A DNA stretch of 12,150 nucleotides from assembly GCA_964405235.1 (NCBI GenBank), contig CAYONG010000283.1, positions 1 to 12,150 on the forward strand, given 5' to 3'. Below the pieces are notes generated by a model, which was not told where the DNA came from, made no database searches, and saw only the letters and a program-made list of their open reading frames with translations. This DNA is from WS-11 sp964405235. Lineage in GTDB: Bacteria > Eisenbacteria > RBG-16-71-46. A program made the translations under genes and the position numbers. Shown here piece by piece: positions 5,916-12,150 of the stretch (the first letter of the stretch is position 1; every line of letters begins with the position of its first letter).

Positions 5916-6293
5916 TCAAGACGCCAGCGGGCGGGCGCTCCGGTGACTGAGCGCGCCGCGTACCGCGTCGCTCAACTCTGCTGGCTCGAGGGGGAATACG
6001 CCGTAGTAGGTAGGCTTGAGCTCCTGGACGCTCCGACGGGCCTCGAGGCCCGAGGCTCCTCCCAGCAGGATGATGGGGAGGGTCGCCGCCATCCGCCGGA
6101 CCACCCACAGCACACCCAGATCGAGCGCCAGGTCCCCGAGCACGTAGATGATGAGGTCGGGCCGGCTCAGGGCGAGGGCGTCAAACAGCGCCTCCCGCCC
6201 GGTGCAGACCACCACGTCATGCCCGTCGGGCGCGAGAAGCCGGGACCAATCGTGGGTGCGGTGGCAGGGTTCGTGGATGAGGATGCGTGACAC
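5916..6293 (-). CDS. Degenerate (pseudo-)receiver domain protein
   Basis: A 125-residue protein that fits a CheY-like receiver along its whole length: RILIHEPC for strand 1, RPDLIIYVLGD for strand 3, LPIILLGGASG for strand 4, and GVFPLEPAELSDAVRGAL at the end. Key residues are missing: the acidic pair is HE, the phosphoacceptor Asp position (after DLIIY) is Val, and the TKP lysine near the end is lost. Phosphorylation is therefore unlikely and it may act by protein contact. The start is GTG at 6293, supported by TGGAGG five bases before it. There is no DNA-binding domain. It has its own sigma54 promoter and activator elements, so it is probably made under the same conditions as NosZ. A role as a brake or scaffold for the kinase-regulator set is speculation. 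Confidence 0.78.
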   Translation of the reverse strand: MSRILIHEPCHRTHDWSRLLAPDGHDVVVCTGREALFDALALSRPDLIIYVLGDLALDLGVLWVVRRMAATLPIILLGGASGLEARRSVQELKPTYYGVFPLEPAELSDAVRGALSHRSARPLAS

Positions 6294-6417
6294 CGGGGCC
6301 TCCAGGCGGTGAACGATCGGATACCGGGCGAGGCGGCGACCGCTCCTCCTGGCTTCCGTGAATCACGAGCCAGTCCAGGTCGGAGGCAGGAAGTCGCCGC
6401 CTCCTGCGGGCTTGGTG

Positions 6418-6432
6418 GCAACTCACATGCCC
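6418..6432 (-). promoter_or_regulatory. Sigma54 (-24/-12) promoter of the pseudo-receiver gene
   Basis: On the minus strand this reads GGGCATGTGAGTTGC. The same GGGCAT -24 box as at 5448-5462 is present, with a perfect TTGC -12 box and 10 bases between GG and GC. The predicted start near 6406 gives a leader of about 113 bases before the GTG. Confidence 0.65.
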
Positions 6433-6506
6433 GGGCCGACAGTCGCGTAAGTCGCGCGCAGACATGGCGCGGGATGCGGTGCGGGCGCGGGCGCGGAGCG
6501 GCGGCC

Positions 6507-6521
6507 CTGCCGTCGTGTCAG
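6507..6521 (-). promoter_or_regulatory. Upstream activator element, promoter-proximal copy (pseudo-receiver gene)
   Basis: CTGCCGTCGTGTCAG on the plus strand, differing from the other two strong copies by one or two bases. Its centre is 83 bp from the -24 GG at 6430-6431, closer than in the other two units. Confidence 0.65.
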
Positions 6522-6537
6522 TGCCGGGCGGCGCGAC

Positions 6538-6552
6538 TCCTCGTTTTGTCAG
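6538..6552 (-). promoter_or_regulatory. Upstream activator element, distal copy (pseudo-receiver gene)
   Basis: TCCTCGTTTTGTCAG on the plus strand matches the element at 10 of 15 positions. It is in the same orientation, 31 bp (about three helical turns) from the strong copy, and just downstream of the regulator gene's stop. Confidence 0.42.
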
Positions 6553-6568
6553 CCCGGCGGCGCGGGCG

Positions 6569-7927
6569 TCAAGGCCCGGCGGGGGGCTCGAGCTCCTTGA
6601 GCTTGCGGTAAAGGTTCCGCTCGCTGATGCCGAGGATGTTGGCGGCCTTGTGGCGATGGCCCTTGCACTCCTCGAGCACCCGCTTGACGTAGCGGCGCTC
6701 GACCTCCTCCAGGGTCACGAGGCTCCCGTCCTCCTCGGTGGGGCGGAAGGAGGGCTCGAGCCGGACCCCGAGCGGCAGGTGCTCAGGCTCAATCGCGCCG
6801 GCGTCGCACAGGATGAGCCCCCGCTCGATCACGTTCTCCAGCTCGCGCACGTTTCCGGGCCACAGGTAGCGGGTCAACACCTCCATGGCCGTTGCGCTCA
6901 CGCGCACGTTGCGCCTGGGCGCGATCGCCGAGTTGCGGACGAAGTGCTCGGCCAGGAGCGGGATGTCGTCCCTGCGCTCGCGCAGCGGCGGGATGCTGAG
7001 GCTGAACACGTTGAGGCGGTAGTAGAGGTCCTCGCGGAAGGTCTTCTCCTTCATCATGGTCTCGAGGGCGCGATTGGTCGCAGCGATGATCCGCACGTCC
7101 ACCCTGAGGTCGATGGTGCCGCCGACGCGCCGGAACGAGCCGGTCTCGATCACCCGCAACAGCTTCACTTGAAGGGGCGGGGTGATCTCGCCGATCTCGT
7201 CGAGGAAGATGGTCCCGTGGTCGGCCACCTCGAACAGCCCGTGCTTGAGCCGGATCGCCCCGGTGTAGGCGCCCTTCTCGTGCCCGAACAGCTCGCTCTG
7301 GAGCAGGTTCTCGTGCAGGGAGGCGCAGTCCACGACCACGAACGGCTGCCGCGAGCGCTTGCTCTGGTGGTGGACGGCGCGGGCGACCAACTCTTTGCCC
7401 ACCCCGCTTTCGCCGCGGATCAGGACGGTCGAGTCGGTCTCGGCGACCCGCGCGAGCAGGGTGAGCATCTCGCGGATCTGCGCCGACTTCCCGACGAACC
7501 CCTCGGCCGGCGCCAGACGCTGCACCTCGCGCTGGAGCGCGGTGTTCCCGCGCTCGAGCGCCTGCTTCTCGAGCACCTTCTCGAGCACCGCCTCCAACTC
7601 GGCGAGCTTGCAGGGCTTGGTCAGGAAATCGTGCGCCCCCTGCTTCATGGCGCGGATCGCCTCCTGGACCGTGCCGTAGGCGGTCAGCATGATGACGTCG
7701 GTGCCGGGGAACGACTCGCGAATCTCGGGCAGCAGGTCGAGGCCGCTCCCGTCGGGAAGGCGCACGTCGAGCAGGACCAGGTGAAAGCTGCCACGTGCCA
7801 GGGCCTCGCGAGCGGCCCCGAGCGTGCCCGCGCCCTCGACCGTGTACCCCGACCGCGCCAGCTCTCTCGCAGTGAGCTTGCGGAAGGATTCCTCGTCGTC
7901 GACGATCAGCAGCCGCCGTCCATTCAT
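6569..7927 (-). CDS. NtrC-family sigma54-dependent response regulator
   Basis: A 452-residue activator. Residues 1-120 form a receiver with acidic pocket D10/D11, phosphoacceptor D54 (LLDVRLPDGSG), T82 and K104 (TKP). Residues 143-375 are an AAA+ domain with Walker A GESGVGKE (172-179), the sigma54-contact loop GAYTGA (219-224, Tyr in place of the usual Phe), Walker B TIFLDE, and FREDLYYRLNV with the arginine-finger region. Residues 424-446 are a Fis-type helix-turn-helix (HKAANILGISERNLYRKLKE). When phosphorylated, such proteins form rings that drive sigma54 polymerase from distant sites. The ATG overlaps the kinase stop (ATGA). Three sigma54 promoters with shared upstream elements lie within 5 kb, and it is the only such activator in the window, so it is their likely regulator. 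Confidence 0.93.
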   Translation of the reverse strand: MNGRRLLIVDDEESFRKLTARELARSGYTVEGAGTLGAAREALARGSFHLVLLDVRLPDGSGLDLLPEIRESFPGTDVIMLTAYGTVQEAIRAMKQGAHDFLTKPCKLAELEAVLEKVLEKQALERGNTALQREVQRLAPAEGFVGKSAQIREMLTLLARVAETDSTVLIRGESGVGKELVARAVHHQSKRSRQPFVVVDCASLHENLLQSELFGHEKGAYTGAIRLKHGLFEVADHGTIFLDEIGEITPPLQVKLLRVIETGSFRRVGGTIDLRVDVRIIAATNRALETMMKEKTFREDLYYRLNVFSLSIPPLRERRDDIPLLAEHFVRNSAIAPRRNVRVSATAMEVLTRYLWPGNVRELENVIERGLILCDAGAIEPEHLPLGVRLEPSFRPTEEDGSLVTLEEVERRYVKRVLEECKGHRHKAANILGISERNLYRKLKELEPPAGP

Positions 7928-9102
7928 ACGTCTCCTCCGCTGCCATGGATGGGCAGCCCGACCTCGAAACGCGCGCCGCGCCCCGGCGCGCTCTGGACGG
8001 TGATGCGCCCGCCGTGGCGGGCGACGATGCTGTTGGTGATCGAGAGTCCGAGCCCGGTGCCCTGACCCACCGGCTTGGTGGTGAAGAACGGGTCCCAGAT
8101 CCGCTCGAGGTGCTCTGGGGCGATGCCGGGCCCGGTGTCCTCGATCGAGAGCCGCACCTGGTCGGGCCCGCGCGCGGTCGTCACGACCAGGCGGCCGCCC
8201 CCGCTCATCGCTTGAACCGCGTTGATCATCAGGTTCATGCAGATCCCGCGCATCGCCGCCTCACGCGCCCAGATCTGCGGCAGCTCGGGGTCGAGAGATT
8301 CGACCGCCTCGATGTCCCGCTTGCGCAGCTCGTACCCGAGCAGGCCCAGCGTGTCGCGCACCGCTCGGTTCAGGTCCACCCACGCCGGGGTGGTGTCGTA
8401 GGAACGCCCGAGCAGCATCAGCTTCTGGGTGGTCTCACGGCTGCGCTCGATCTCGCGCTCGAGCAGCTCCAGGGTCTCCGCCGCCTCCTTCACGCCTTCG
8501 GCGTCGAATCGCGCGCGCGTGAGCCAGCGTTCGAGCCCCTCGACCCCGGCCAGGATAGAGGCGAGCGGATTGTTGATCTCGTGCGCCACGCCGGCGGCCA
8601 GGATGCCGACCGAGGCGAGACGTTCGCTGTGCGAGAGCTGCACCTCGAGCTGGCTGCGGTCGGTGATGTCGCGCCATACCTCGACCACGTGGGTGACGGC
8701 GCCGTCCGAGCCCGCGATCGGGCTGAAGGTCGCCTCGTAGCGCCGCATCGCCCCGCTCGCGTCCGGGATCTGGCACAGGCGACGGCGTGGTGCGCGCGTC
8801 TCGAACACCTCGCAGGCGTCGCAACGGTCGGCGCCGGCCTCGCACGCCTGTGGGCAGTTGAGCGTGTTGGTGCAGGTGCCGCCGACCACTTCGGCCTGCC
8901 GCGCCTCGAACGCCTCGATGTAGCGCCGGTTGGTCGCCACCACCCGGCGCTCGCGGTCTACCACGACCACCGCGTCGGGGAGGGCGTCAATCAACTCCGG
9001 GAGGATGTCGCGGATGCCGGTGAGGTCAGGGGCGGGAGGGACCTGGGAGCCCCCGATCGAACCGGGCGGACGAGCGGCGGTTGGATTATCGGGCGCGTTC
9101 AT
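7924..9102 (-). CDS. Soluble sensor histidine kinase with cysteine-rich PAS domain
   Basis: A 392-residue NtrB-like kinase without membrane segments. A PAS domain spans about 33-150 and includes a cysteine cluster: C77, C83, C87, C94, C97 and C110 (for example CTNTLNCPQAC and CDAC). The HisKA domain has H174 in GVAHEINNPLAS; the ATPase domain has the N box (NLMINAVQAM, about 290-299), DTGPGI (322-327) and GTGLGLSI (348-355). It should phosphorylate the response regulator whose start overlaps its stop. Its own start overlaps the stop of the hybrid kinase. The cysteines lie in the PAS sensing part, where a metal, iron-sulfur cluster or disulfide could sense redox state or NO/N2O-related signals, but no cofactor can be assigned from sequence. 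Being soluble, it reads a cytoplasmic signal. Confidence 0.92.
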   Translation of the reverse strand: MNAPDNPTAARPPGSIGGSQVPPAPDLTGIRDILPELIDALPDAVVVVDRERRVVATNRRYIEAFEARQAEVVGGTCTNTLNCPQACEAGADRCDACEVFETRAPRRRLCQIPDASGAMRRYEATFSPIAGSDGAVTHVVEVWRDITDRSQLEVQLSHSERLASVGILAAGVAHEINNPLASILAGVEGLERWLTRARFDAEGVKEAAETLELLEREIERSRETTQKLMLLGRSYDTTPAWVDLNRAVRDTLGLLGYELRKRDIEAVESLDPELPQIWAREAAMRGICMNLMINAVQAMSGGGRLVVTTARGPDQVRLSIEDTGPGIAPEHLERIWDPFFTTKPVGQGTGLGLSITNSIVARHGGRITVQSAPGRGARFEVGLPIHGSGGDV

Positions 9103-10643
9103 TTCGCGGGCGCCGCTCCCGACCCGAGGACGGCTTCGATTGCGCGCTCCAGCTCGGCAGCCGAGTGGGGCTTGCGCAGCACCTTGCGGATGCCGATCGC
9201 TTCGACCGTGCGGGCGTCGATGGCGTCGCCGCCCGAGACCATGAGCACCGGCAGGCCGGGGCGGATGCCCAGGATCTCCTTCGCCAGCGTCCGGCCGGTC
9301 ATGCGTGGCATGGTGTCATCGGTGATCATCAGCGCGAAGGCTTGCGGGCGCGATCGGAAGTCCTCGAGGGCTTCGACGCTCGACGTGTGGACGGTCACCT
9401 CGAAGCCCAGGTGCTCGAGCTGGCGCCGCTGCATGAGCGCCAGCACCGGTTCGTCCTCGACGAACAGGACGTGCGGACCGCGCCTGGTTGGGGCCTCGCG
9501 GCCCGCGGGGGTCGCAGCCGAGGTCGGGACGTCTCCGGCGGGCAGGATGATGCTCACGGTCGTCCCGCGGCCGGGAATGCTGGCGATCTCCAGCACCCCG
9601 CGATGGGACCGGACGATGCCATGGGTGATCGACAGGCCGAGGCCGGTGCCCTGCCCCGGTGGCTTGGTGGTGAAGAACGGCTCGAGCACACGCTCGAGCA
9701 CCTCGGCGCTCATGCCGGCGCCGGTGTCGGATACGGTGATGCGCGCGTGGGGACCCGGGGCGGACCCAGGATGGGCGTGGGCGAACTCGGGCGTGGCCGC
9801 GAACGGCTCGAGCCGAATGGTGAGTGCCCCGCCGCCCGGCATCGCGTGGGCCGCGTTGGTACCGAGGTTCATGAGGATCTGGTGGATCTGGGTCTCGTCC
9901 GACATCACCATCGGGGCCGCCGGATCGAGCTCGGCGCGGATCTCGATCGTGCTCGGCAGCGAGGCCCGCAGCAGCTTGATCACCTCGCCCATCGTGCTCT
10001 CGAGCCGCAGCGGCACCCGGATGATCTCGGTGTCCCGGCTGAACTGGAGGATGCGCTTGACCAGCTCGCGACCGCGCTCGGCGGCTTTCAGAACCCGCCC
10101 GAGGTCCTCGCGGCTCTGGTCGCCGAGCGGCGCCTCGCGCAGGACCAGCTCGGCGTGTCCGACGATGCCGAGCAGGATGTTGTTGAAGTCATGGGCAATC
10201 CCGCCCGCGAGGACGCCGATCGCCTCGAGCTTCTGCGATCGGCGCTGGTTCTCCTCGAGCGTGCGCCGGGCGCTGATATCGACCACCGTCGCGAGCACGA
10301 CCCTCTGGCTGCCCTGGAGAACGGGGTTGAGGCCGATCTCGACCGGGAACTCGGCGCCGTCCTTGCGCACCCCGTACAGTTCGCGCCCCGCGCCCATTCC
10401 GCGGGCCCGTGGGTCCGCCGCAAAAGTTGACCGATGGACGGGGTGATTCCCGCGCAACCGCTCCGGCACCAGCGCCTCGATCGGGCGCCCGACCAGATCC
10501 GCGCGCGTCCATCCGAACAGCCGCTCCACCTCGCGGTTGGCGGCGACGATGAGCCCGGCTTCGTCTACTGCCAGCATGCCGGACGGCGACAGATCGAACG
10601 CGATACGGACGAGTGCGTCGTCGAACGGGAGCGGTGGGTTCAT
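9099..10643 (-). CDS. Soluble hybrid histidine kinase (PAS-HisKA-HATPase-receiver)
   Basis: A 514-residue protein. A PAS domain lies at about 10-128 (FDLSPSGMLAVDEAGLIVAAN, then RKDGAEFPVEIGLNPV). HisKA carries H151 in GGIAHDFNNILLGI. The ATPase has the N box (MNLGTNAAHAM), SDTGAGM (305-311) and GTGLGLSI (332-339). A C-terminal receiver spans about 390-508 with acidic residues E397/D398, phosphoacceptor D442 (ITDDTMPRMTG) and K491. There are no membrane segments. No Hpt protein is encoded in the window, so the receiver may tune or drain phosphate from the kinase core rather than act in a relay. The start follows the cytochrome stop by 12 bases with only a weak purine-rich ribosome-binding sequence; the stop overlaps the next kinase start (ATGA). 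It belongs to the cytochrome-kinase-kinase-regulator operon. Confidence 0.92.
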   Translation of the reverse strand: MNPPLPFDDALVRIAFDLSPSGMLAVDEAGLIVAANREVERLFGWTRADLVGRPIEALVPERLRGNHPVHRSTFAADPRARGMGAGRELYGVRKDGAEFPVEIGLNPVLQGSQRVVLATVVDISARRTLEENQRRSQKLEAIGVLAGGIAHDFNNILLGIVGHAELVLREAPLGDQSREDLGRVLKAAERGRELVKRILQFSRDTEIIRVPLRLESTMGEVIKLLRASLPSTIEIRAELDPAAPMVMSDETQIHQILMNLGTNAAHAMPGGGALTIRLEPFAATPEFAHAHPGSAPGPHARITVSDTGAGMSAEVLERVLEPFFTTKPPGQGTGLGLSITHGIVRSHRGVLEIASIPGRGTTVSIILPAGDVPTSAATPAGREAPTRRGPHVLFVEDEPVLALMQRRQLEHLGFEVTVHTSSVEALEDFRSRPQAFALMITDDTMPRMTGRTLAKEILGIRPGLPVLMVSGGDAIDARTVEAIGIRKVLRKPHSAAELERAIEAVLGSGAAPAK

Positions 10644-10655
10644 TGCGTTCGGTCT

Positions 10656-11159
10656 CTACGAGACCGGCTTCTTGATGCCCGCCTCGCGGTCCTTGCGTTT
10701 CAGGAACTCGATCACCGCCCGCGCCTCCTCGGGCGTCAGACCCTGGTTGGTCATCGGGAGCGCGTACCCGGTCTTCAGCTCGGCCGCGATCCGATCCTCC
10801 TTGACCATGATCTCCGGATGCAGGATCTGCTCCTCCATCCAGCGCGTCGTGCGGCGCATGCTCACCCCGACCAGGTCCGGGCAGGTGACCTTCTTGCCGA
10901 ACCCGTGGCAGACCAGACATCCCCTGGTCTGGAACAGCTTCTCGCCGCTGGCGGCCTGCGCCGCGTTCACCGCGGCCTCGCCCGCGCGGGGTCCGTGGTC
11001 GTACCTGGACTCCGTCGGCAGCGGTTTGGCGAGCACGGTCTCGGGCGCGGCCGGGGCCGGCGTCCCGGCGGTCTGATCGCTTCCCGTTCCGCCGCCGCAA
11101 CCGAAGGCGGCGAGGGTGCAGGTCGTGAGGAGCAGCAGCCACGCGGCGATGCGTCTCAT
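10656..11159 (-). CDS. Mono-haem c-type cytochrome lipoprotein, paralogue of the nosZ-linked one
   Basis: A 167-residue exported cytochrome. It has a lipoprotein-type signal (MRRIAAWLLLLTTCTLAAFGC, Cys21), a linker rich in Ala, Pro and Gly, and a haem domain with CLVCH (C81 to H85). Conserved M101 (VSMRRT) or M136 (LPMTNQG) may be the sixth ligand. An extra Cys93 (VTCPDL) replaces Gly of the paralogue. It is about 63% identical to 1346-1864 over the shared 104 residues (GPRAGE to KDRE/KDHE). It is the first gene of the two-kinase/regulator operon rather than of a reductase operon. The start has AAAGGAA about 8 bases before the ATG. It could be a second donor to NosZ or a periplasmic redox component of the sensing set; it cannot touch the soluble kinases directly. 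Confidence 0.88.
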   Translation of the reverse strand: MRRIAAWLLLLTTCTLAAFGCGGGTGSDQTAGTPAPAAPETVLAKPLPTESRYDHGPRAGEAAVNAAQAASGEKLFQTRGCLVCHGFGKKVTCPDLVGVSMRRTTRWMEEQILHPEIMVKEDRIAAELKTGYALPMTNQGLTPEEARAVIEFLKRKDREAGIKKPVS

Positions 11160-11181
11160 GTCGCTCGTTCCTTTCGATGGC

Positions 11182-11210
11182 GCGCCGCGCTCGCGGCGCC
11201 GAGCTCGGCG
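11182..11210 (-). promoter_or_regulatory. Hairpin and adjoining 14-bp palindrome in the regulator operon leader
   Basis: GCGCCGCG and CGCGGCGC (11182-11199) form an 8-bp inverted repeat with a two-base centre, ending 7 bases before the ribosome-binding sequence. It overlaps the perfect palindrome CGCCGAGCTCGGCG (11197-11210). It could be a leader structure or an operator near the predicted transcription start. Confidence 0.4.
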
Positions 11211-11230
11211 GAGGGCAGGGGCGAGTCGGG

Positions 11231-11259
11231 AGAATACCGCGTCCGGCTCCTGATGTTCA
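11231..11259 (-). promoter_or_regulatory. Possible housekeeping (sigma70-like) promoter of the regulator operon
   Basis: On the minus strand, TGAACA (11259-11254, four of six to TTGACA) is 17 bases from TATTCT (11236-11231, four of six to TATAAT). It is one of the few AT-containing spots in this GC-rich region. The match is modest. Confidence 0.3.
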
Positions 11260-11493
11260 GTCGCCTGGGTTCACGGCGACATGGAGGCGCGTGGGCGGCC
11301 AGCGCCAACTTGCCGCCGGACCGCTCCCGGCGTAGCGTGGCCGGTACGAGGGCCGTGGTCGCCGCCTCCGAACTCCGACCCGACCGGGGCTTGCGGCGCG
11401 GAAGCCACCCTTCGTCCCTGGCGAGCCGCCCGAAGAAATGACGGCCCGCCCCCCGACCCCGATCCGACGACCGTTCCATCACGGAGACCCTGC

Positions 11494-12150
11494 ATGACCG
11501 CCCCGACCACCCCGCAGCCCCAGCCCACCGCGACGCTTACCATCGACGGCAAGTCCGTCGCGCTCCCCGTGGTGCGGGGCAGCGAGGACGAAGTCGCCGT
11601 GGACATCGAGAAGCTGCGCGCTTCGACCGGCATCATCACGCTCGACCCGGGCTACGGGAACACCGGCGCCTGCAAGAGCGCCATCACCTTCATCGACGGC
11701 GAGAAGGGCATCCTGCGCTACCGCGGATACCCGATCGAGGAGCTGGCCGAGCACAGCACCTTCCTCGAGGTGTCGTGGCTCCTGCTCCACGGCGAGCTGC
11801 CCACGGGGGCGCAGCTCGCCGAGTTCAGCCACGAGGTCACGCGCCACACGCTGCTGCACGAGAACTTCAGGCGATTTTTCGAGGCGCTGCCCAAGGACGC
11901 GCACCCGATGCCGGTGTGCGCGGCGGCGGTCGCGGCGCTCGCCACCTTCTACCAGGAGCCCGAGCAGGGCGAGAAGCGCGTGCACGAGACGGTCGTGCGC
12001 CTGATCGCGAAGATGCCGACCATCGCCGCCTACTCGTTCAAGCACTCGATCGGCCAGCCGTTCATCTACCCGCGCAACCAGCTCGACTACGCGAGCAACT
12101 TCCTCAACATGATGTTCGCCACGCCGTGCGACGACTACGAGGTGGACCCG
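11494..12150 (+). CDS. gltA: Citrate synthase, 3' end beyond window
   Basis: The first 219 residues of a citrate synthase that condenses acetyl-CoA and oxaloacetate to citrate in the TCA cycle. Family blocks are clear: IDGKSVALPVVRGSE near the N terminus, ITLDPGYGNTGACKSAITF, ILRYRGYPIEELAE, LLLHGELPT, FFEALPKDAHPM, PTIAAYSFKHSIGQPFIYP and MMFATPCDDYEVDP. The catalytic His and Asp residues lie beyond the window. The sequence resembles the larger, type II (Gram-negative, hexameric) forms. The ATG at 11494 has GGAG seven bases before it. It diverges from the regulator operon and is probably a housekeeping neighbour unrelated to N2O reduction. Confidence 0.95.
   Translation, partial: MTAPTTPQPQPTATLTIDGKSVALPVVRGSEDEVAVDIEKLRASTGIITLDPGYGNTGACKSAITFIDGEKGILRYRGYPIEELAEHSTFLEVSWLLLHGELPTGAQLAEFSHEVTRHTLLHENFRRFFEALPKDAHPMPVCAAAVAALATFYQEPEQGEKRVHETVVRLIAKMPTIAAYSFKHSIGQPFIYPRNQLDYASNFLNMMFATPCDDYEVDP

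Larger units (their letters stand above)
11160..11493 (+). other. Divergent intergenic region between the regulator operon and citrate synthase
   Basis: A 334-bp stretch with no supportable gene. On the cytochrome side it holds a hairpin and a palindrome (11182-11210) and a weak housekeeping-type promoter (11231-11259). I see no sigma54 promoter and no CTGCC[AG]T[TC]GTGTCAG element here. No convincing citrate synthase promoter could be picked by eye. Confidence 0.7.

Noticed and set aside
6552..6567. Possible terminator after the response regulator gene
   Set aside because: The stem is only 5 bp (GCCCG, CGGGC), is not followed by a U-run, and overlaps the stop region and the distal activator copy.
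6464..8065. 533-codon plus-strand frame opposite the response regulator, with similar ones at 7945-10446 and 9081-10430
   Set aside because: They mirror well-identified regulator and kinase genes and show no domain of their own.
11160..11493. Sigma54 promoter or activator element before the regulator operon
   Set aside because: Searched by eye for GG-N10-GC with TGGCA/TTGC-like flanks and for the 15-bp element; no acceptable match was found, so autoregulation is not supported.
1..12150. CRISPR arrays, tRNA or rRNA genes, insertion sequences
   Set aside because: No regular spaced repeats, cloverleaf-like segments, transposase coding or terminal repeats were seen.

Overview
A high-GC, Gram-negative-type chromosomal window built around nitrous oxide reduction. 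The Gram-negative call rests on an outer-membrane barrel protein ending in Phe, lipoproteins and periplasmic YceI-type proteins. The taxon cannot be fixed from sequence alone. The Sec-type (clade II) NosZ, NtrC-type regulator and GC-rich coding would fit groups such as Gemmatimonadota, Eisenbacteria-like lineages or Myxococcota, but that is inference. Almost everything is on the minus strand; only citrate synthase at the right edge is on plus. Long plus-strand open frames over nosZ, the kinases and the cytochromes are shadows of high-GC coding.

Layout, read in the direction of transcription from right to left. (1) A regulator operon (11159 to 6569): a haem c lipoprotein, a PAS hybrid histidine kinase with a receiver, a second soluble kinase with a cysteine-rich PAS, and a sigma54-activating NtrC-family response regulator. 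The last three genes overlap by ATGA. (2) A GTG-started degenerate receiver protein (6293 to 5916), followed by a remnant of an ADP-forming acyl-CoA ligase. (3) An envelope operon (5308 to 2424): outer-membrane barrel protein, YceI protein, START/SRPBCC protein, and a broken universal stress protein. (4) A haem c lipoprotein (paralogue of the one in the regulator operon) overlapping nosZ by one base; nosZ runs off the left edge. Citrate synthase diverges from the regulator operon at 11494.

The main result is a local sigma54 regulon. A -24/-12 promoter lies ahead of each of transcription units 2, 3 and 4, and each is preceded by the same 15-bp element CTGCC[AG]T[TC]GTGTCAG. A second, weaker copy or half-site lies 20, 29 or 31 bp further upstream. 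In units 3 and 4 the -24 GG to element-centre distance is 129 and 130 bp. The neighbouring NtrC-type regulator is the obvious candidate to bind the element. I infer that the two soluble kinases and this regulator switch on nosZ with its cytochrome, an outer-membrane protein operon and a pseudo-receiver. The regulator operon itself shows no sigma54 site.
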